This document shows positions 48,250 to 58,348 of a stretch of DNA of 64,000 nucleotides, piece after piece (position 1 is the first letter of the stretch; each line of letters opens with the position of its first letter). The notes beneath the pieces are model-generated. The model had not been told where the DNA came from and made no database searches. It saw only the letters and a program-made list of their open reading frames with translations. A program made the position numbers and the translations under genes. This stretch comes from Enterobacteriaceae bacterium RIT693 (GTDB taxonomy: Bacteria; Pseudomonadota; Gammaproteobacteria; Enterobacterales; Enterobacteriaceae), in the NCBI GenBank assembly GCA_009668225.1, contig WJYK01000009.1:124001-188000 (forward strand). Reading direction: 5' to 3'.

Positions 48250-49383
48250 ATGAGCGCGGGAAGCCCAACTTTCACTTTACGCCGGGCGGCGATGCTGACG
48301 CTAACCAGCCTTTGGCTGGCAGGCTGCACAAGCAATAATAATACCCAGGCACCGATCAGTTCCGTGGGCGGTAACGGCAATACTTCCGGCTCTTCGACCG
48401 GTAGCCTGCTGGTGACTAAGCCACCGACAATGTCCACCCCGATTCAGCAACCGCAGATACAGCCGGTTCAACAGCCGCAAATTCAGCCGGTTCGCCAGCC
48501 TCAAACACAGCCCGTTGTTTCCGAGCCGGTACACACGGAAAATGGCCGCATTGTGTACAACCGCCAGTATGGGAACATTCCGAAAGGGAGCTATGCGGGT
48601 GGCAGTACTTATACCGTCAAACGTGGCGACACGCTGTTCTATATTGCGTGGATCACCGGGAACGACTTCCGTGACCTGGCGCAGCGCAACAACGTAGCGG
48701 CTCCGTATGGTCTTGAGGTCGGACAAACCCTGCAGGTGGGTAATGCATCCGGTACGCCGATTACGGGCGGAAATGCAGTTACCGCGGCTGATGCCCGTGC
48801 GCAGGGCGTGACTACGCCAGCTGCACAAAACTCCACCACGGTGGTTGCTTCTAAACCAACAATTACGTATTCTGAGGATTCAGGTGAACAGAGTGCTACT
48901 AAAATGTTACCAGGCAATAAGCCAGCTGCGACTGTCGTCACAGCACCGGTAACGGCACCTGTGGTTAGCTCTACCGAACCGACCGTCAGCAGTACGTCTA
49001 ACAGTTCGCCAATCTCGACCTGGCGCTGGCCGACCGACGGTAAGATCATCGAAAATTTTGCGGCCACCGAAGGGGGCAACAAAGGTATCGATATCGCCGG
49101 CAGTAAAGGACAGGCAATTATCGCGACCGCCGCAGGGCGCGTGGTGTATGCCGGTAACGCACTGCGCGGTTACGGTAATCTAATCATCATCAAACATAAC
49201 GATGATTATCTGAGTGCCTACGCCCATAACGATACAATGCTGGTCCGGGAACAAGAAGAAGTTAAGGCGGGGCAGAAAATCGCTACCATGGGTAGCACCG
49301 GAACCAGTTCTACACGATTGCATTTTGAAATTCGTTACAAGGGGAAATCCGTAAACCCGCTGCGTTATTTGCCGCAGCGATAA
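48250..49383 (+). CDS. nlpD: NlpD, LytM-domain lipoprotein activating AmiC
   Basis: Outer-membrane lipoprotein that activates the amidase AmiC at the septum, 377 aa (E. coli 379). The lipobox is LAGC near residue 26. A Gln/Pro repeat (QPQIQPV units) spans about 60-90, LysM follows around 119-163 ([19 protein letters not shown]), and the C-terminal M23/LytM domain ([33 protein letters not shown]) lacks the full zinc set, as in E. coli. The principal rpoS promoter of E. coli lies within nlpD; I could not place it here by eye. Confidence 0.96.
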   Translation: MSAGSPTFTLRRAAMLTLTSLWLAGCTSNNNTQAPISSVGGNGNTSGSSTGSLLVTKPPTMSTPIQQPQIQPVQQPQIQPVRQPQTQPVVSEPVHTENGRIVYNRQYGNIPKGSYAGGSTYTVKRGDTLFYIAWITGNDFRDLAQRNNVAAPYGLEVGQTLQVGNASGTPITGGNAVTAADARAQGVTTPAAQNSTTVVASKPTITYSEDSGEQSATKMLPGNKPAATVVTAPVTAPVVSSTEPTVSSTSNSSPISTWRWPTDGKIIENFAATEGGNKGIDIAGSKGQAIIATAAGRVVYAGNALRGYGNLIIIKHNDDYLSAYAHNDTMLVREQEEVKAGQKIATMGSTGTSSTRLHFEIRYKGKSVNPLRYLPQR

Positions 49384-49440
49384 ACCGGCAAGATACTCAA
49401 TTGAGTGTATTGCCCAGGGATCACGGGTAGGAGCCACCTT
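49318..49440 (+). promoter_or_regulatory. rpoS leader, Hfq/sRNA-controlled region
   Basis: The segment just before rpoS keeps the E. coli sequence GGATCACGGGTAGGAGCCACC, which holds the ribosome-binding site, and the upstream AAATCCGTAAACCC inside nlpD that pairs with it in the translation-blocking stem opened by DsrA, RprA and ArcZ. A local hairpin built on ATACTC/GAGT with GGCAA/TTGCC (49387-49414) replaces a different E. coli hairpin at the same place. Confidence 0.7.
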
Positions 49441-50433
49441 ATGAGTCAGAATACGCTGAAAGTTAACGAGTTAAACGAAGACGCGGAATATGATGAGAAC
49501 GGAGTTGAGGCTTTTGACGAAAAAGCCCTTGTAGAAGAGGAACCCAGTGATAACGACCTTGCAGAAGAAGAGCTGTTGTCACAGGGCGCCACACAGCGTG
49601 TACTTGATGCGACTCAGCTTTATCTTGGAGAGATCGGTTACTCTCCATTATTAACAGCCGAAGAAGAAGTTTATTTTGCACGCCGCGCCTTACGCGGTGA
49701 TGTGGCCTCTCGCCGACGCATGATTGAAAGTAACCTGCGTCTGGTGGTGAAGATTGCCCGTCGCTACAGCAATCGTGGTCTGGCGCTGCTGGATCTGATT
49801 GAAGAGGGTAATCTGGGGCTTATCCGTGCGGTTGAAAAGTTTGATCCGGAGCGTGGATTCCGTTTCTCAACTTACGCCACATGGTGGATTCGTCAGACTA
49901 TCGAACGGGCTATCATGAACCAAACCCGTACGATTCGCCTGCCGATTCACATTGTGAAAGAGCTGAACGTTTACCTGCGTACCGCTCGCGAACTCTCCCA
50001 CAAGCTCGACCATGAGCCGAGTGCGGAAGAGATTGCCGAGCAGCTGGATAAACCGGTTGATGATGTTAGCCGGATGCTGCGTCTCAACGAACGCATTACC
50101 TCGGTAGACACCCCGCTGGGTGGTGACTCAGAGAAAGCGTTGCTGGATATTCTGGCGGATGAGAAAGACAACGGTCCGGAAGACACCACGCAAGACGATG
50201 ACATGAAACAGAGCATCGTGAAGTGGTTGTTCGAACTGAACGCTAAGCAGCGTGAAGTGCTGGCCCGTCGTTTTGGTCTGTTGGGTTATGAAGCTGCGAC
50301 ACTGGAAGATGTGGGCCGCGAAATCGGTCTGACTCGTGAACGTGTTCGTCAGATTCAGGTTGAAGGCCTGCGCCGTCTGCGTGAGATTTTGCAGACTCAG
50401 GGGCTGAGCCTCGAAGCGCTGTTCCGCGAGTAA
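49441..50433 (+). CDS. rpoS: RpoS, RNA polymerase sigma-38
   Basis: General stress and stationary-phase sigma factor, 330 aa, exactly the E. coli length with no truncation. Order: region 1.2 ([20 protein letters not shown]), region 2 ([38 protein letters not shown]), region 3, and region 4 helix-turn-helix ([20 protein letters not shown]). ATG 49441 follows GTAGGAGCCACCTT. Controlled by sRNAs at the leader. It is directly adjacent to mutS here. Confidence 0.98.
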   Translation: MSQNTLKVNELNEDAEYDENGVEAFDEKALVEEEPSDNDLAEEELLSQGATQRVLDATQLYLGEIGYSPLLTAEEEVYFARRALRGDVASRRRMIESNLRLVVKIARRYSNRGLALLDLIEEGNLGLIRAVEKFDPERGFRFSTYATWWIRQTIERAIMNQTRTIRLPIHIVKELNVYLRTARELSHKLDHEPSAEEIAEQLDKPVDDVSRMLRLNERITSVDTPLGGDSEKALLDILADEKDNGPEDTTQDDDMKQSIVKWLFELNAKQREVLARRFGLLGYEAATLEDVGREIGLTRERVRQIQVEGLRRLREILQTQGLSLEALFRE

Positions 50434-50447
50434 TCGACTGTTCAAAT

Positions 50448-50479
50448 AAAAAGCGGTGATGCAAATCACCGCTTTTTTT
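50448..50479. terminator. rpoS/mutS bidirectional terminator
   Basis: Stem AAAAGCGGTGAT / ATCACCGCTTTT, GCAA loop, with T runs on both strands, between convergent rpoS and mutS. Confidence 0.95.
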
Positions 50480-50524
50480 ATGCCTGAAGTTTGTCGTTCT
50501 CCCCGAAAGGAGAACGGGTAAACC

Positions 50525-53092
50525 CTAAACCAGATTTTTCAGTCGGTAAATCCACTCCAGCGCCTGACGTGGAGAGAGCGAGTCCGGATCCAAATTCTCC
50601 AGCGCTTCAACGGCAGGAGAGGTCTCTTCCGTCGCAACCAACAGCGACATTTGCGTACCGTCTACCTGGCTTGCTGCCGCATTGCCTGAAAGGCTCTCAA
50701 GCTCACGCAGTTTCTGGCGGGCGCGCTTGATGACGTCTTTTGGCACACCGGCCAGGGCGGCAACGGCAAGGCCATAGCTCTTGCTGGCTGCCCCGTCCTG
50801 TACGCTGTGCATAAAGGCGATGGTGTCGCCATGCTCCACGGCATCCAGATGGACGTTGGCGACGCCTTCCATTTTTTCCGGCAGCGTAGTCAGCTCGAAG
50901 TAATGGGTAGCGAACAACGTTAGCGACTTGATCCGGTTTGCCAGACTTTCAGCGCAGGCCCATGCCAGCGACAGGCCGTCATAGGTTGATGTGCCGCGGC
51001 CAATCTCATCCATCAGCACCAGGCTGTGTTCCGTCGCGTTATGCAGAATGTTGGCGGTTTCGGTCATCTCCACCATGAAGGTTGAGCGGCCGGAAGCCAG
51101 GTCGTCCGCGGCACCCACGCGAGTGAAAATACGGTCAACCGGGCCAATCTCGGCCTGCTGCGCGGGAACAAAGCTGCCGATATAGGCCAACAGCGCGATT
51201 AACGCGGTCTGGCGCATATAGGTACTTTTACCGCCCATGTTCGGGCCGGTAATAATCAGCATTCTGCGTTGCGGCGAAAGGTTTAACGGGTTAGCGATAA
51301 ACGGTTCGCTGAGCACCTGTTCCACCACCGGATGACGGCCACCCACTAGCCTGATCCCCGGCTTGTCGGTCAGCGTCGGGCAGATGTAGTTCAGGGTGTA
51401 TGCGCGCTCGGCCAGGTTTACCAGCACGTCCAGTTCTGCCAGCGCGGTTGCGCTCTTTTGCAGGGCTTCGAGGTGCGGCAGCAGTAAATCAAACAGCTGG
51501 TCGTACAGCTGTTTCTCCAGCGCCAGCGCCTTGCCTTTAGAAGTCAGAACTTTGTCTTCATATTCTTTCAGCTCGGGGATGATATAGCGCTCGGCGTTTT
51601 TCAGCGTCTGGCGGCGAACGTAGTTGATCGGCACCAGATGGCTCTGGCCGCGGCTGACCTGAATATAATAGCCATGGACGGCGTTAAAGCCGACTTTCAA
51701 CGTGTCGAGACCCAGGCGTTCGCGCTCTCGAATCTCCAGACGATCCAGGTAGTCGGTTGCGCCGTCAGCCAGAGCTCGCCATTCGTCCAGCTCTTCGTTA
51801 TAGCCGGGAGCAATAACACCGCCGTCGCGAACCAGCACCGGCGGTGATTCTATGACTGCATGTTCCAGTAACTCACGGAGCTCCACAAACTCGCCCATCT
51901 GCTCGCGCAGCGTTTGTACATAGTCGGTATCCACCTCCGACAGCATACCCCTGAGGGCAGGTAGCTGTTGGAAGGCATAACGCATGCGGGCCAGATCGCG
52001 TGGACGAGCGGTGCGCAGGGCGAGGCGTGCAAGAATACGCTCGAGGTCACCAACCTGGCGCAGCGTCGGCTGAATTTCTGCGGTACGTTCCTGCAGGGCG
52101 GCAATGGTTTGCTGGCGTTTGGTTAGCACATCAACGTTGCGTACTGGCATATGCAGCCAGCGTTTGAGCATGCGGCTGCCCATTGGCGTGACGGTGCAGT
52201 CCAGCACCGAGGCTAGCGTGTTCTCCACGCCACCGGACAGGTTTTGCGTGATCTCCAGATTACGCCGGGTGGCCGCATCCATAATGATGCTGTCCTGCTG
52301 CCTGTCCATTGTAAGGGAGCGGATATGGGGCAGAGAGGTGCGCTGGGTATCTTTGACGTACTGCAGCAGGCAACCGGCGGCACAAAGCGCATGATGGGCG
52401 TTTTCGACGCCGAATCCGGTAAGATCGCGGGTACCAAATTGCAAATTCAGCTGCTGGCGTGCGGTTTCAATCTCGAACTCCCAAAGCGGGCGACGGCGCA
52501 GGCCGCGGCGGCCATCAATCAGGCTCATTTCCGCAAAATCTTCCGCATACAGCAGCTCTGCCGGGTTGGTGCGCTGAAGCTCGGCCGCCATGGTTTCACT
52601 GTCTTCGGGCTCGGTCAGACGAAAGCGCCCTGAACTGATATCCAGCGTCGCATAGCCAAAACCTTTACTGTCCTGCCAGATGGCGGCCAGCAGGTTATCC
52701 TGACGTTCCTGCAGCAGCGCTTCATCGCTGATGGTGCCTGGCGTGACGATGCGAACGACTTTACGTTCAACCGGCCCTTTAGTGGTTGCCGGGTCGCCTA
52801 CTTGTTCGCAGATAGCGACGGACTCGCCGAGGTTAACCAGCTTTGCGAGGTAGTTTTCCACCGCGTGGTGGGGGACTCCCGCCATCGGAATAGGCTCACC
52901 AGCAGAAGCGCCACGCTTTGTCAGAGAGATATCCAGCAGCTGAGAGGCACGCTTTGCATCGTCATAGAACAGCTCGTAAAAGTCACCCATGCGATAAAAA
53001 AGCAGGATGTCACGATGCTCGGATTTGAGACGCAGATACTGCTGCATCATTGGGGTGTGTGAATCTAAATTCACGTTGTCATTCAGTGACAT
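50525..53092 (-). CDS. mutS: MutS, DNA mismatch recognition ATPase
   Basis: Mismatch-recognition protein of 855 aa (E. coli 853). The mismatch-contacting motif MGDFYELF is near residue 38; the Walker [18 protein letters not shown] and Walker [18 protein letters not shown] are intact, with the ST(T)FMVEMTE signature and helix-turn-helix at the C-terminus. Its start codon is the last backbone sequence before the island; the upstream DNA that should hold its promoter is AT-rich island sequence, with only a weak GGA Shine-Dalgarno. Confidence 0.97.
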   Translation of the reverse strand: MSLNDNVNLDSHTPMMQQYLRLKSEHRDILLFYRMGDFYELFYDDAKRASQLLDISLTKRGASAGEPIPMAGVPHHAVENYLAKLVNLGESVAICEQVGDPATTKGPVERKVVRIVTPGTISDEALLQERQDNLLAAIWQDSKGFGYATLDISSGRFRLTEPEDSETMAAELQRTNPAELLYAEDFAEMSLIDGRRGLRRRPLWEFEIETARQQLNLQFGTRDLTGFGVENAHHALCAAGCLLQYVKDTQRTSLPHIRSLTMDRQQDSIIMDAATRRNLEITQNLSGGVENTLASVLDCTVTPMGSRMLKRWLHMPVRNVDVLTKRQQTIAALQERTAEIQPTLRQVGDLERILARLALRTARPRDLARMRYAFQQLPALRGMLSEVDTDYVQTLREQMGEFVELRELLEHAVIESPPVLVRDGGVIAPGYNEELDEWRALADGATDYLDRLEIRERERLGLDTLKVGFNAVHGYYIQVSRGQSHLVPINYVRRQTLKNAERYIIPELKEYEDKVLTSKGKALALEKQLYDQLFDLLLPHLEALQKSATALAELDVLVNLAERAYTLNYICPTLTDKPGIRLVGGRHPVVEQVLSEPFIANPLNLSPQRRMLIITGPNMGGKSTYMRQTALIALLAYIGSFVPAQQAEIGPVDRIFTRVGAADDLASGRSTFMVEMTETANILHNATEHSLVLMDEIGRGTSTYDGLSLAWACAESLANRIKSLTLFATHYFELTTLPEKMEGVANVHLDAVEHGDTIAFMHSVQDGAASKSYGLAVAALAGVPKDVIKRARQKLRELESLSGNAAASQVDGTQMSLLVATEETSPAVEALENLDPDSLSPRQALEWIYRLKNLV

Positions 53093-53189
53093 AATTAATT
53101 TATTCCATTGAATTTAAAGTAAATTGTGATTTTTGTTATTCTCATTAGATATCACGTTGTCTCATAAAAAATCACCAAATCCCACTTGT

Positions 53190-53263
53190 AAGTGTAGGTC
53201 AAAGTGTAGGTTGTTATGTAGGTTATGGTATAATTGCACTAAATAAACTCACAACCTACACTT
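53190..53263. repeat. Iteron-like repeats upstream of the integrase
   Basis: AAGTGTAGGT occurs at 53190-53199 and 53202-53211, a 2-mismatch version at 53214-53223 (12-bp period), and an exact inverted copy at 53254-53263. They lie 63-136 bp before the integrase gene and are suited to be integrase arm sites or an autoregulatory operator. Confidence 0.7.
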
Positions 53264-53325
53264 GGAAAGAAAAGCTGGGTTACAGCCTCAATAAATCAAG
53301 TGGTTAGCCATAAAACGGATCTTAT

Positions 53326-54609
53326 ATGACGGATAAACCAGCAGGCAAACCTTTGTCATCCAAAGCGGTTGAAATGATGAAGCCTGGGGACAAAAACAAG
53401 GCTGATACGGGTGAGAACCGAGGCTTGCGTGTGACTTGCGGAGCTTCTGGTATCAAGACCTTTTTCTACCGCTATACTAGCCCAGTGACCAATAAGCTGT
53501 CACAGGTAAAAATTGGAAGCTTTCCGCAAACCTCTCTCGCAATGGCCCGCATGAAGTTGCAAGAACTCAAACTAATCAGAAGTGAAGGGCGCTGTCCGGC
53601 GTCGGAGCTAAAAGATGAGAAGCAACGCCTACTAGAAGAGAGCCAAAAACCGAAAGCGGCAGTGCTGACAGTTGAAGGGTTGGTTGAGCTGTATCTTACC
53701 GAGCGTATTGAGGATCGTAAAACGAAGGATGGGAGGATTATTCCCGGTGCCAGAAAGCCGAAAGGGCAGGCCGAGGTTCGTCGTACTCTCTATGGTGATG
53801 CCGTTAAAAGCTTAGGAACACGAAATGCTGCTGAGATTACGCGTCAGGATGTCATCAATTTAATTAATGGCATTGTAGCCCGAGGTGCAACCGTACAGGC
53901 TGGTAATGTTCTGAGGGAGCTTTCACTCGCTTATGAATTTGCAATTGGCCTTGGGCGCTTTGATGACAGTTTTGCGAATCCAGCGTTGTTAGCAAAATCC
54001 AGCTTACGACAGACCAGAATCAAGCTCACAAATGGACGTGGAACACGAGTACTGAGTGAGGACGAGCTTGCTAAATTCCTTAAGTGGCTTCCGGGTTCTG
54101 CTTATACGCCAACGATCAAAAACGTGTTACGTCTGACTCTCTGGACCGGGTGTCGTACAGGTGAAGTCTGCAATATGGCATGGAAGGATGTTGATCTTGA
54201 AAAAGGCACTATTCATCTGCGAGAAACTAAAACAGGGATAGAGCGCTACGTACAGTTATCTGATCAGGCAATCGACTTTCTCAAAGTACTACGGCTTACC
54301 TCTGATAAATATCTATTCCCTTCGCAAGCCACAAAGAAGCCAATCCAGCAGAAGTATCTAACTGAAAACTCATGGCGTCTACGTGAAAGCGGTCAAATGC
54401 TTGATATACCTCATTGGACGCCGCACGATCTGCGTCGTACAGTACGAACGGGATTATCTCGTTTGCAGTGTCCAAATGAGATAGCAGAGGCCGTATTGGG
54501 GCATACACGTGGCGGCGTTGAAGGGATCTACAATTTGTATAAGTATGATGCGGAGTGCCGGAAATGGCTGCAGGTATGGGCGGATTACTTGGATGGCCTG
54601 ATAAAATAA
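53326..54609 (+). CDS. P4-type tyrosine recombinase (island integrase)
   Basis: Site-specific recombinase of 427 aa that inserts and excises the island. The N-terminal DUF4102 arm-binding domain spans about 1-105. The core-binding domain follows to about 220. Catalytic residues are all visible: Arg277 (TGCRTGE), Lys302, His367-xx-Arg370 (TPHDLRRT), His393 (LGHTRGG) and Tyr402 (EGIYNLYKY). No tRNA gene lies beside it, unlike many P4-type integrases; the target is the mutS upstream region. The att core cannot be identified because the far end is outside the window. Confidence 0.92.
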   Translation: MTDKPAGKPLSSKAVEMMKPGDKNKADTGENRGLRVTCGASGIKTFFYRYTSPVTNKLSQVKIGSFPQTSLAMARMKLQELKLIRSEGRCPASELKDEKQRLLEESQKPKAAVLTVEGLVELYLTERIEDRKTKDGRIIPGARKPKGQAEVRRTLYGDAVKSLGTRNAAEITRQDVINLINGIVARGATVQAGNVLRELSLAYEFAIGLGRFDDSFANPALLAKSSLRQTRIKLTNGRGTRVLSEDELAKFLKWLPGSAYTPTIKNVLRLTLWTGCRTGEVCNMAWKDVDLEKGTIHLRETKTGIERYVQLSDQAIDFLKVLRLTSDKYLFPSQATKKPIQQKYLTENSWRLRESGQMLDIPHWTPHDLRRTVRTGLSRLQCPNEIAEAVLGHTRGGVEGIYNLYKYDAECRKWLQVWADYLDGLIK

Positions 54610-54660
54610 CAAATACAGATGTATTATTAATTTATGTTGCTGCAATAGAAGGGATTATTC

Positions 54661-55179
54661 ATGCTTAGCGATTTCAATACCGAACAGCAAACTCTAATTG
54701 AGAAATTATCATTAGTTGATGATCTAGAAACTTGGGCAACTTATACCAGACATCTTGAAAAAGAAGTCAAGAAAAGCATCTATGAGTGTGCCAGACGTTT
54801 GTGGATAAAACGTAAAATACTTGATGGTAGTTTGCTTTTACATCCTAATGTTCGAATTGATTTAATTGAGCGGGAGTATAGGCCACTATCTATTCACAAG
54901 AAAATGATCTGGGCTAGTGTATTAGTCACTTATAAGGGTGAAGATAGTAAGGTGTATTTTAAAAGAATAAAGGGGAAGATAATTAGAAAGTATGGTCTCA
55001 AATGGTGGAAAGATGTTGATAGTAGAATAAAGCCAGCTTATGCAGCGCAGCAACGTATTTTAAAGCGTGTTGGTGCTCTTGGCTCGGGAGTAAAATACTT
55101 TGCCTCACAAAGTTCGTTTGTAGGCAGCATGTTAAATGATGAACTTGATGCAGCATTAAGAATGATTCCAGAGGATTAA
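54661..55179 (+). CDS. Hypothetical protein next to integrase
   Basis: 172 aa, AT-rich codon use, 51 bp after the integrase stop and in the same direction. Mostly alpha-helical and basic in the middle (KRIKGKIIRKYGLKWWKDVD). No signal peptide or membrane segment. I do not recognise a family. The linkage with the integrase is usual for island accessory genes. Confidence 0.65.
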   Translation: MLSDFNTEQQTLIEKLSLVDDLETWATYTRHLEKEVKKSIYECARRLWIKRKILDGSLLLHPNVRIDLIEREYRPLSIHKKMIWASVLVTYKGEDSKVYFKRIKGKIIRKYGLKWWKDVDSRIKPAYAAQQRILKRVGALGSGVKYFASQSSFVGSMLNDELDAALRMIPED

Positions 55180-55291
55180 GAGAAAACGCAATGAAGTTAC
55201 CTTTTATACGTTGAATCGTGATTTAACTATTATCTTGTTGTTTTTAAAGTTTTTTATTTTAAAGTTATTATGTGTCAACTCACTTTTATAC

Positions 55292-55580
55292 TCATCCTTC
55301 GTGGAGACCTCTCTCTGCAGCATAATCGTAATTCCATCCTATTTCGCGTTGGGCATATAGAAAAACAGATTTTAAACTTCTCAAACCTTCCGAATCGCGC
55401 ATTGTAAAGCAAAGATACTCGATATCAGGTCTGCGTTGTCCTGGGTACTGCATCCATCGGTTAAACTCATACCACATACATTATGTAACCACCATGACCA
55501 GACCGCTTGTTGCTCGGATTCAGCTTGAAAGAAAATTTCTTTCTGCTCATAATTTGATCCGCATAGTTGAAAAGTGATTC
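55292..55580 (-). pseudogene. Possible frameshifted remnant
   Basis: A 61-codon frame (55292-55477, MWYEFNRWMQYPGQRRPDIE...) reads like protein, and an overlapping upstream frame on the same strand (EQKEIFFQAESEQQAVWSWW) also reads like protein and would join it by a frameshift near 55477. No Shine-Dalgarno is clear. The rest of the 55180-55669 gap shows nothing else. Confidence 0.3.
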
Positions 55581-55669
55581 AAGTTACTATTAAAGGCAGC
55601 AATAAGAGCAGGTTTGATTTATATTAACTATAACTAATTCTGCTATTCTACAACTTGAGGGGTTAATAT

Positions 55670-58288
55670 ATGTCTTACGGTGCTCACTTCCATAGAGGCG
55701 ATCTGCATATACATAGTTTTGGCGATGGGGGATCATATGACGTAACTGATGATCAAATGACGCCAGAAAATATCATTATTAAGGCTATTGAGAAAGATTT
55801 ATCGATAATAAGCATAACAGATCATAATAAAATTAAAAACTCGATTGAGGCTGTGAGAATAGCATCAGATACGGAGTTGTTGGTTATTCCTGGTATTGAG
55901 GTCTCCACAACACAAGGTCATTTATTGGTCTATTTCCCAACTATTCAAGATCTGGAAAATTTCTATGGAAAATTGACTTTTGATGCAGCAAAGAAATTTT
56001 GCTCGCAAGGAATTTATGATTGTTTAGAATATGCGACAAAATACAAAGGTATTGGTGTTTTAGCTCATATAGAGGTTGACTCTGGATTCGAAAAGACAAT
56101 TGGGAAATTTAATGAGGTCTTTGACGTTGCTTTTCAACACCCAGCTATTCTTGCATTGGAAATCAAAAATCATAGTTCAGTAAATAATTACACTGAATAT
56201 GATGATTCAGCTGATAGAAAAAATGCCATGAGGAAAAGAAATGCTCAGCTTGGTTTCCCTGTGGACTATAAGTTAGCCAAAGTCATGTCTTCCGATGCTC
56301 ATTCAATGAATGCTTTCGGTAAAAATGCTTCTGGAGCAGATAGGTTAACAAGATTTAAAATGGATGAATTGAGTTTCGATAGTCTTAGAATCGCATTGAT
56401 TAGTCATGACTCAAGAGTAAGGCTTGAAGATGAGATTCCATTAGCCATACCAAGATTCAAAGAGTTCAAGGCTAAAGGAGGTATTCTCGATGGCATGAGT
56501 TTCGAATTTAGAAATAATATGAATTGTATAATTGGTGGGAGAGGGACGGGTAAATCTACTTTAATTACTGCTATTCAAGAGGCTTCAAATAATCCGGTTA
56601 ATACAACAAATATTCAAAAAAGCACTGCCTGGCCTGATAAAATAGAACTTAAGTATGAAAATGAGGCCGGTCAGGAGTTTGATTGTGTACTAGAACATGG
56701 AAAGCTTGAATGTTTTAATGAACAGGGTGAGTTAATAGATGTTGTAATTCCTATAGAAGCTTATTCCCAAGGATTTACCACGTTTGCAAATAATTTAGAA
56801 CGAGATGATAAAGATGAGAAGTTATTAAGTTTCTTTGATGGATTTACAAATATTGAACATTTAAAGAAAGACGATGAATCAAAAATAACACAGCTTATAA
56901 CTAATTTCGGACATTTTGAGAGGCTAACAAATGAAATATCTCAGAAAGCAGAAGTTGAAAAAGAGCTAGCGCAACAGCTAAGTAAAAAAGAAGCTTATGA
57001 AAAACAAAATGTCGGTGAGCTTATGAAACTACATTCTGGATTGATTGAGGAGGAAGCTTTAAGGTCAGACCTTGAAATCTCGCTGAAAAATCTCAAAAAA
57101 AAATACGAGCTAGTGTTATCTGACAAAGCTGAACTCACAGATTTACTTTCGATTGATGTTGCAAAGGTACTTGTCGGTAATGAACATATAACTAAGGTGA
57201 TTCACATAATCCAGTCTTTTTCAGATATTGTTGATCACCACCAGAAAGAGTTAAATAGGGAGTTAACTGAAAAATTAGATTTGCTGCGTGCTGAGGTTGT
57301 CGAATGGAGAAAGAAAGAGAAAGGAGCAAAAGATAGTATTGAAGCGATTAAGAAAAAATTAGATGAAGACAAGATCCCTTATGATGAAGCAAAATTTGTT
57401 AAACTTTCTACTGATATAACAAATTTGCAGCGTCGGAGTAAAGATATCGAACGTGCAGAAAAACAGTTTACGGAGATAAAATCGGAGCGTATGGAGTTAT
57501 TAAAAGCAAGGAATTCAATTAATTCCAACATTCATACCAAAAGGTTATCTTTGTGCACAAGAATAAATAGAGATCTTTCTAAATCTGTAGATGGTCTTTT
57601 TGTTAATGCAAAGATAGGTTCGGGTTATTTATCAAAGGACTTTTCATTATTTATTAAACAGGCCATGGGCTGGCACAGATGGGCTAATAGCGATAAGATC
57701 GCGAATGCTATTTCCCCCCTTGCATTTTATAATCAAATGAGATTTAAAAAGTACAATTTTTTAGCTGAACTAGAATTCGAGCAAAATGAAATAAATGAAA
57801 TCGCACAGAAATTTACTGGGTTGATGTTAGAGAGAGTTATTTCTATTCCTTTCCAAGAAAGACCAGAACTAACAGTGTCACGCCATGATAAAGAAAATGG
57901 TAATGCCATAGTGAAGGACATTAGTGAGCTGAGTTTAGGCCAGCAACAGTCCATAATGCTATCAATTCTTATTCAATCTGAAAGCTGTTTGCCTCTTATT
58001 ATTGACCAGCCAGAAGATAATCTTGACTCAGAGTTTATTTTTAATAGTGTTGTTTCAAATCTTAGAAAATGCAAAGAGAGACGGCAAATAATAGTTGTGA
58101 CACATAACTCTAATATAGGGGTATTAGGCGATGCTGAGTTGGTGATCCCATTAGTGGGTTCAAACGATAAGTCTTCTATATCAAGCCTAGGCTCAATAGA
58201 TAATAGCAAAACACAAGAACATTGTTGCGAAATATTGGAAGGGGGTAAAAGGGCATTCACAACCCGTAAGGAAATTTATAGAATTTGA
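55670..58288 (+). CDS. TrlF-family PHP-domain/ABC-ATPase protein
   Basis: 872 aa. N-terminal PHP phosphoesterase domain with metal ligands His13/His15 (DLHIHS), Asp51-His52 (ITDHN), Glu77 (PGIEVS), His133 and Asp209-His211 (SSDAHS). An SMC/RecN-like ATPase follows: Walker A GGRGTGKST (289-297), a long charged coiled-coil region about 410-650, signature LSLGQQQS (near 754), Walker B LPLIIDQPEDNLD (Asp779), and H-loop VTHN (His812). The joining of a nuclease-like domain to an SMC-type ATPase resembles restriction-type anti-phage proteins; a defence role is inference. ATG at 55670 follows TTGAGGGGTTAA. Confidence 0.85.
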   Translation: MSYGAHFHRGDLHIHSFGDGGSYDVTDDQMTPENIIIKAIEKDLSIISITDHNKIKNSIEAVRIASDTELLVIPGIEVSTTQGHLLVYFPTIQDLENFYGKLTFDAAKKFCSQGIYDCLEYATKYKGIGVLAHIEVDSGFEKTIGKFNEVFDVAFQHPAILALEIKNHSSVNNYTEYDDSADRKNAMRKRNAQLGFPVDYKLAKVMSSDAHSMNAFGKNASGADRLTRFKMDELSFDSLRIALISHDSRVRLEDEIPLAIPRFKEFKAKGGILDGMSFEFRNNMNCIIGGRGTGKSTLITAIQEASNNPVNTTNIQKSTAWPDKIELKYENEAGQEFDCVLEHGKLECFNEQGELIDVVIPIEAYSQGFTTFANNLERDDKDEKLLSFFDGFTNIEHLKKDDESKITQLITNFGHFERLTNEISQKAEVEKELAQQLSKKEAYEKQNVGELMKLHSGLIEEEALRSDLEISLKNLKKKYELVLSDKAELTDLLSIDVAKVLVGNEHITKVIHIIQSFSDIVDHHQKELNRELTEKLDLLRAEVVEWRKKEKGAKDSIEAIKKKLDEDKIPYDEAKFVKLSTDITNLQRRSKDIERAEKQFTEIKSERMELLKARNSINSNIHTKRLSLCTRINRDLSKSVDGLFVNAKIGSGYLSKDFSLFIKQAMGWHRWANSDKIANAISPLAFYNQMRFKKYNFLAELEFEQNEINEIAQKFTGLMLERVISIPFQERPELTVSRHDKENGNAIVKDISELSLGQQQSIMLSILIQSESCLPLIIDQPEDNLDSEFIFNSVVSNLRKCKERRQIIVVTHNSNIGVLGDAELVIPLVGSNDKSSISSLGSIDNSKTQEHCCEILEGGKRAFTTRKEIYRI

Positions 58289-58348
58289 CACCAACTTTAA
58301 GTTCCTACAGGTAATTGGACGAGCTTATTACTCGTCCAATATGCGTTG

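Noticed and set aside
53093-53325. tRNA gene as integration target
   Set aside because: P4-type integrases often sit beside a tRNA. No cloverleaf or tRNA 3' end is visible between mutS and the integrase.
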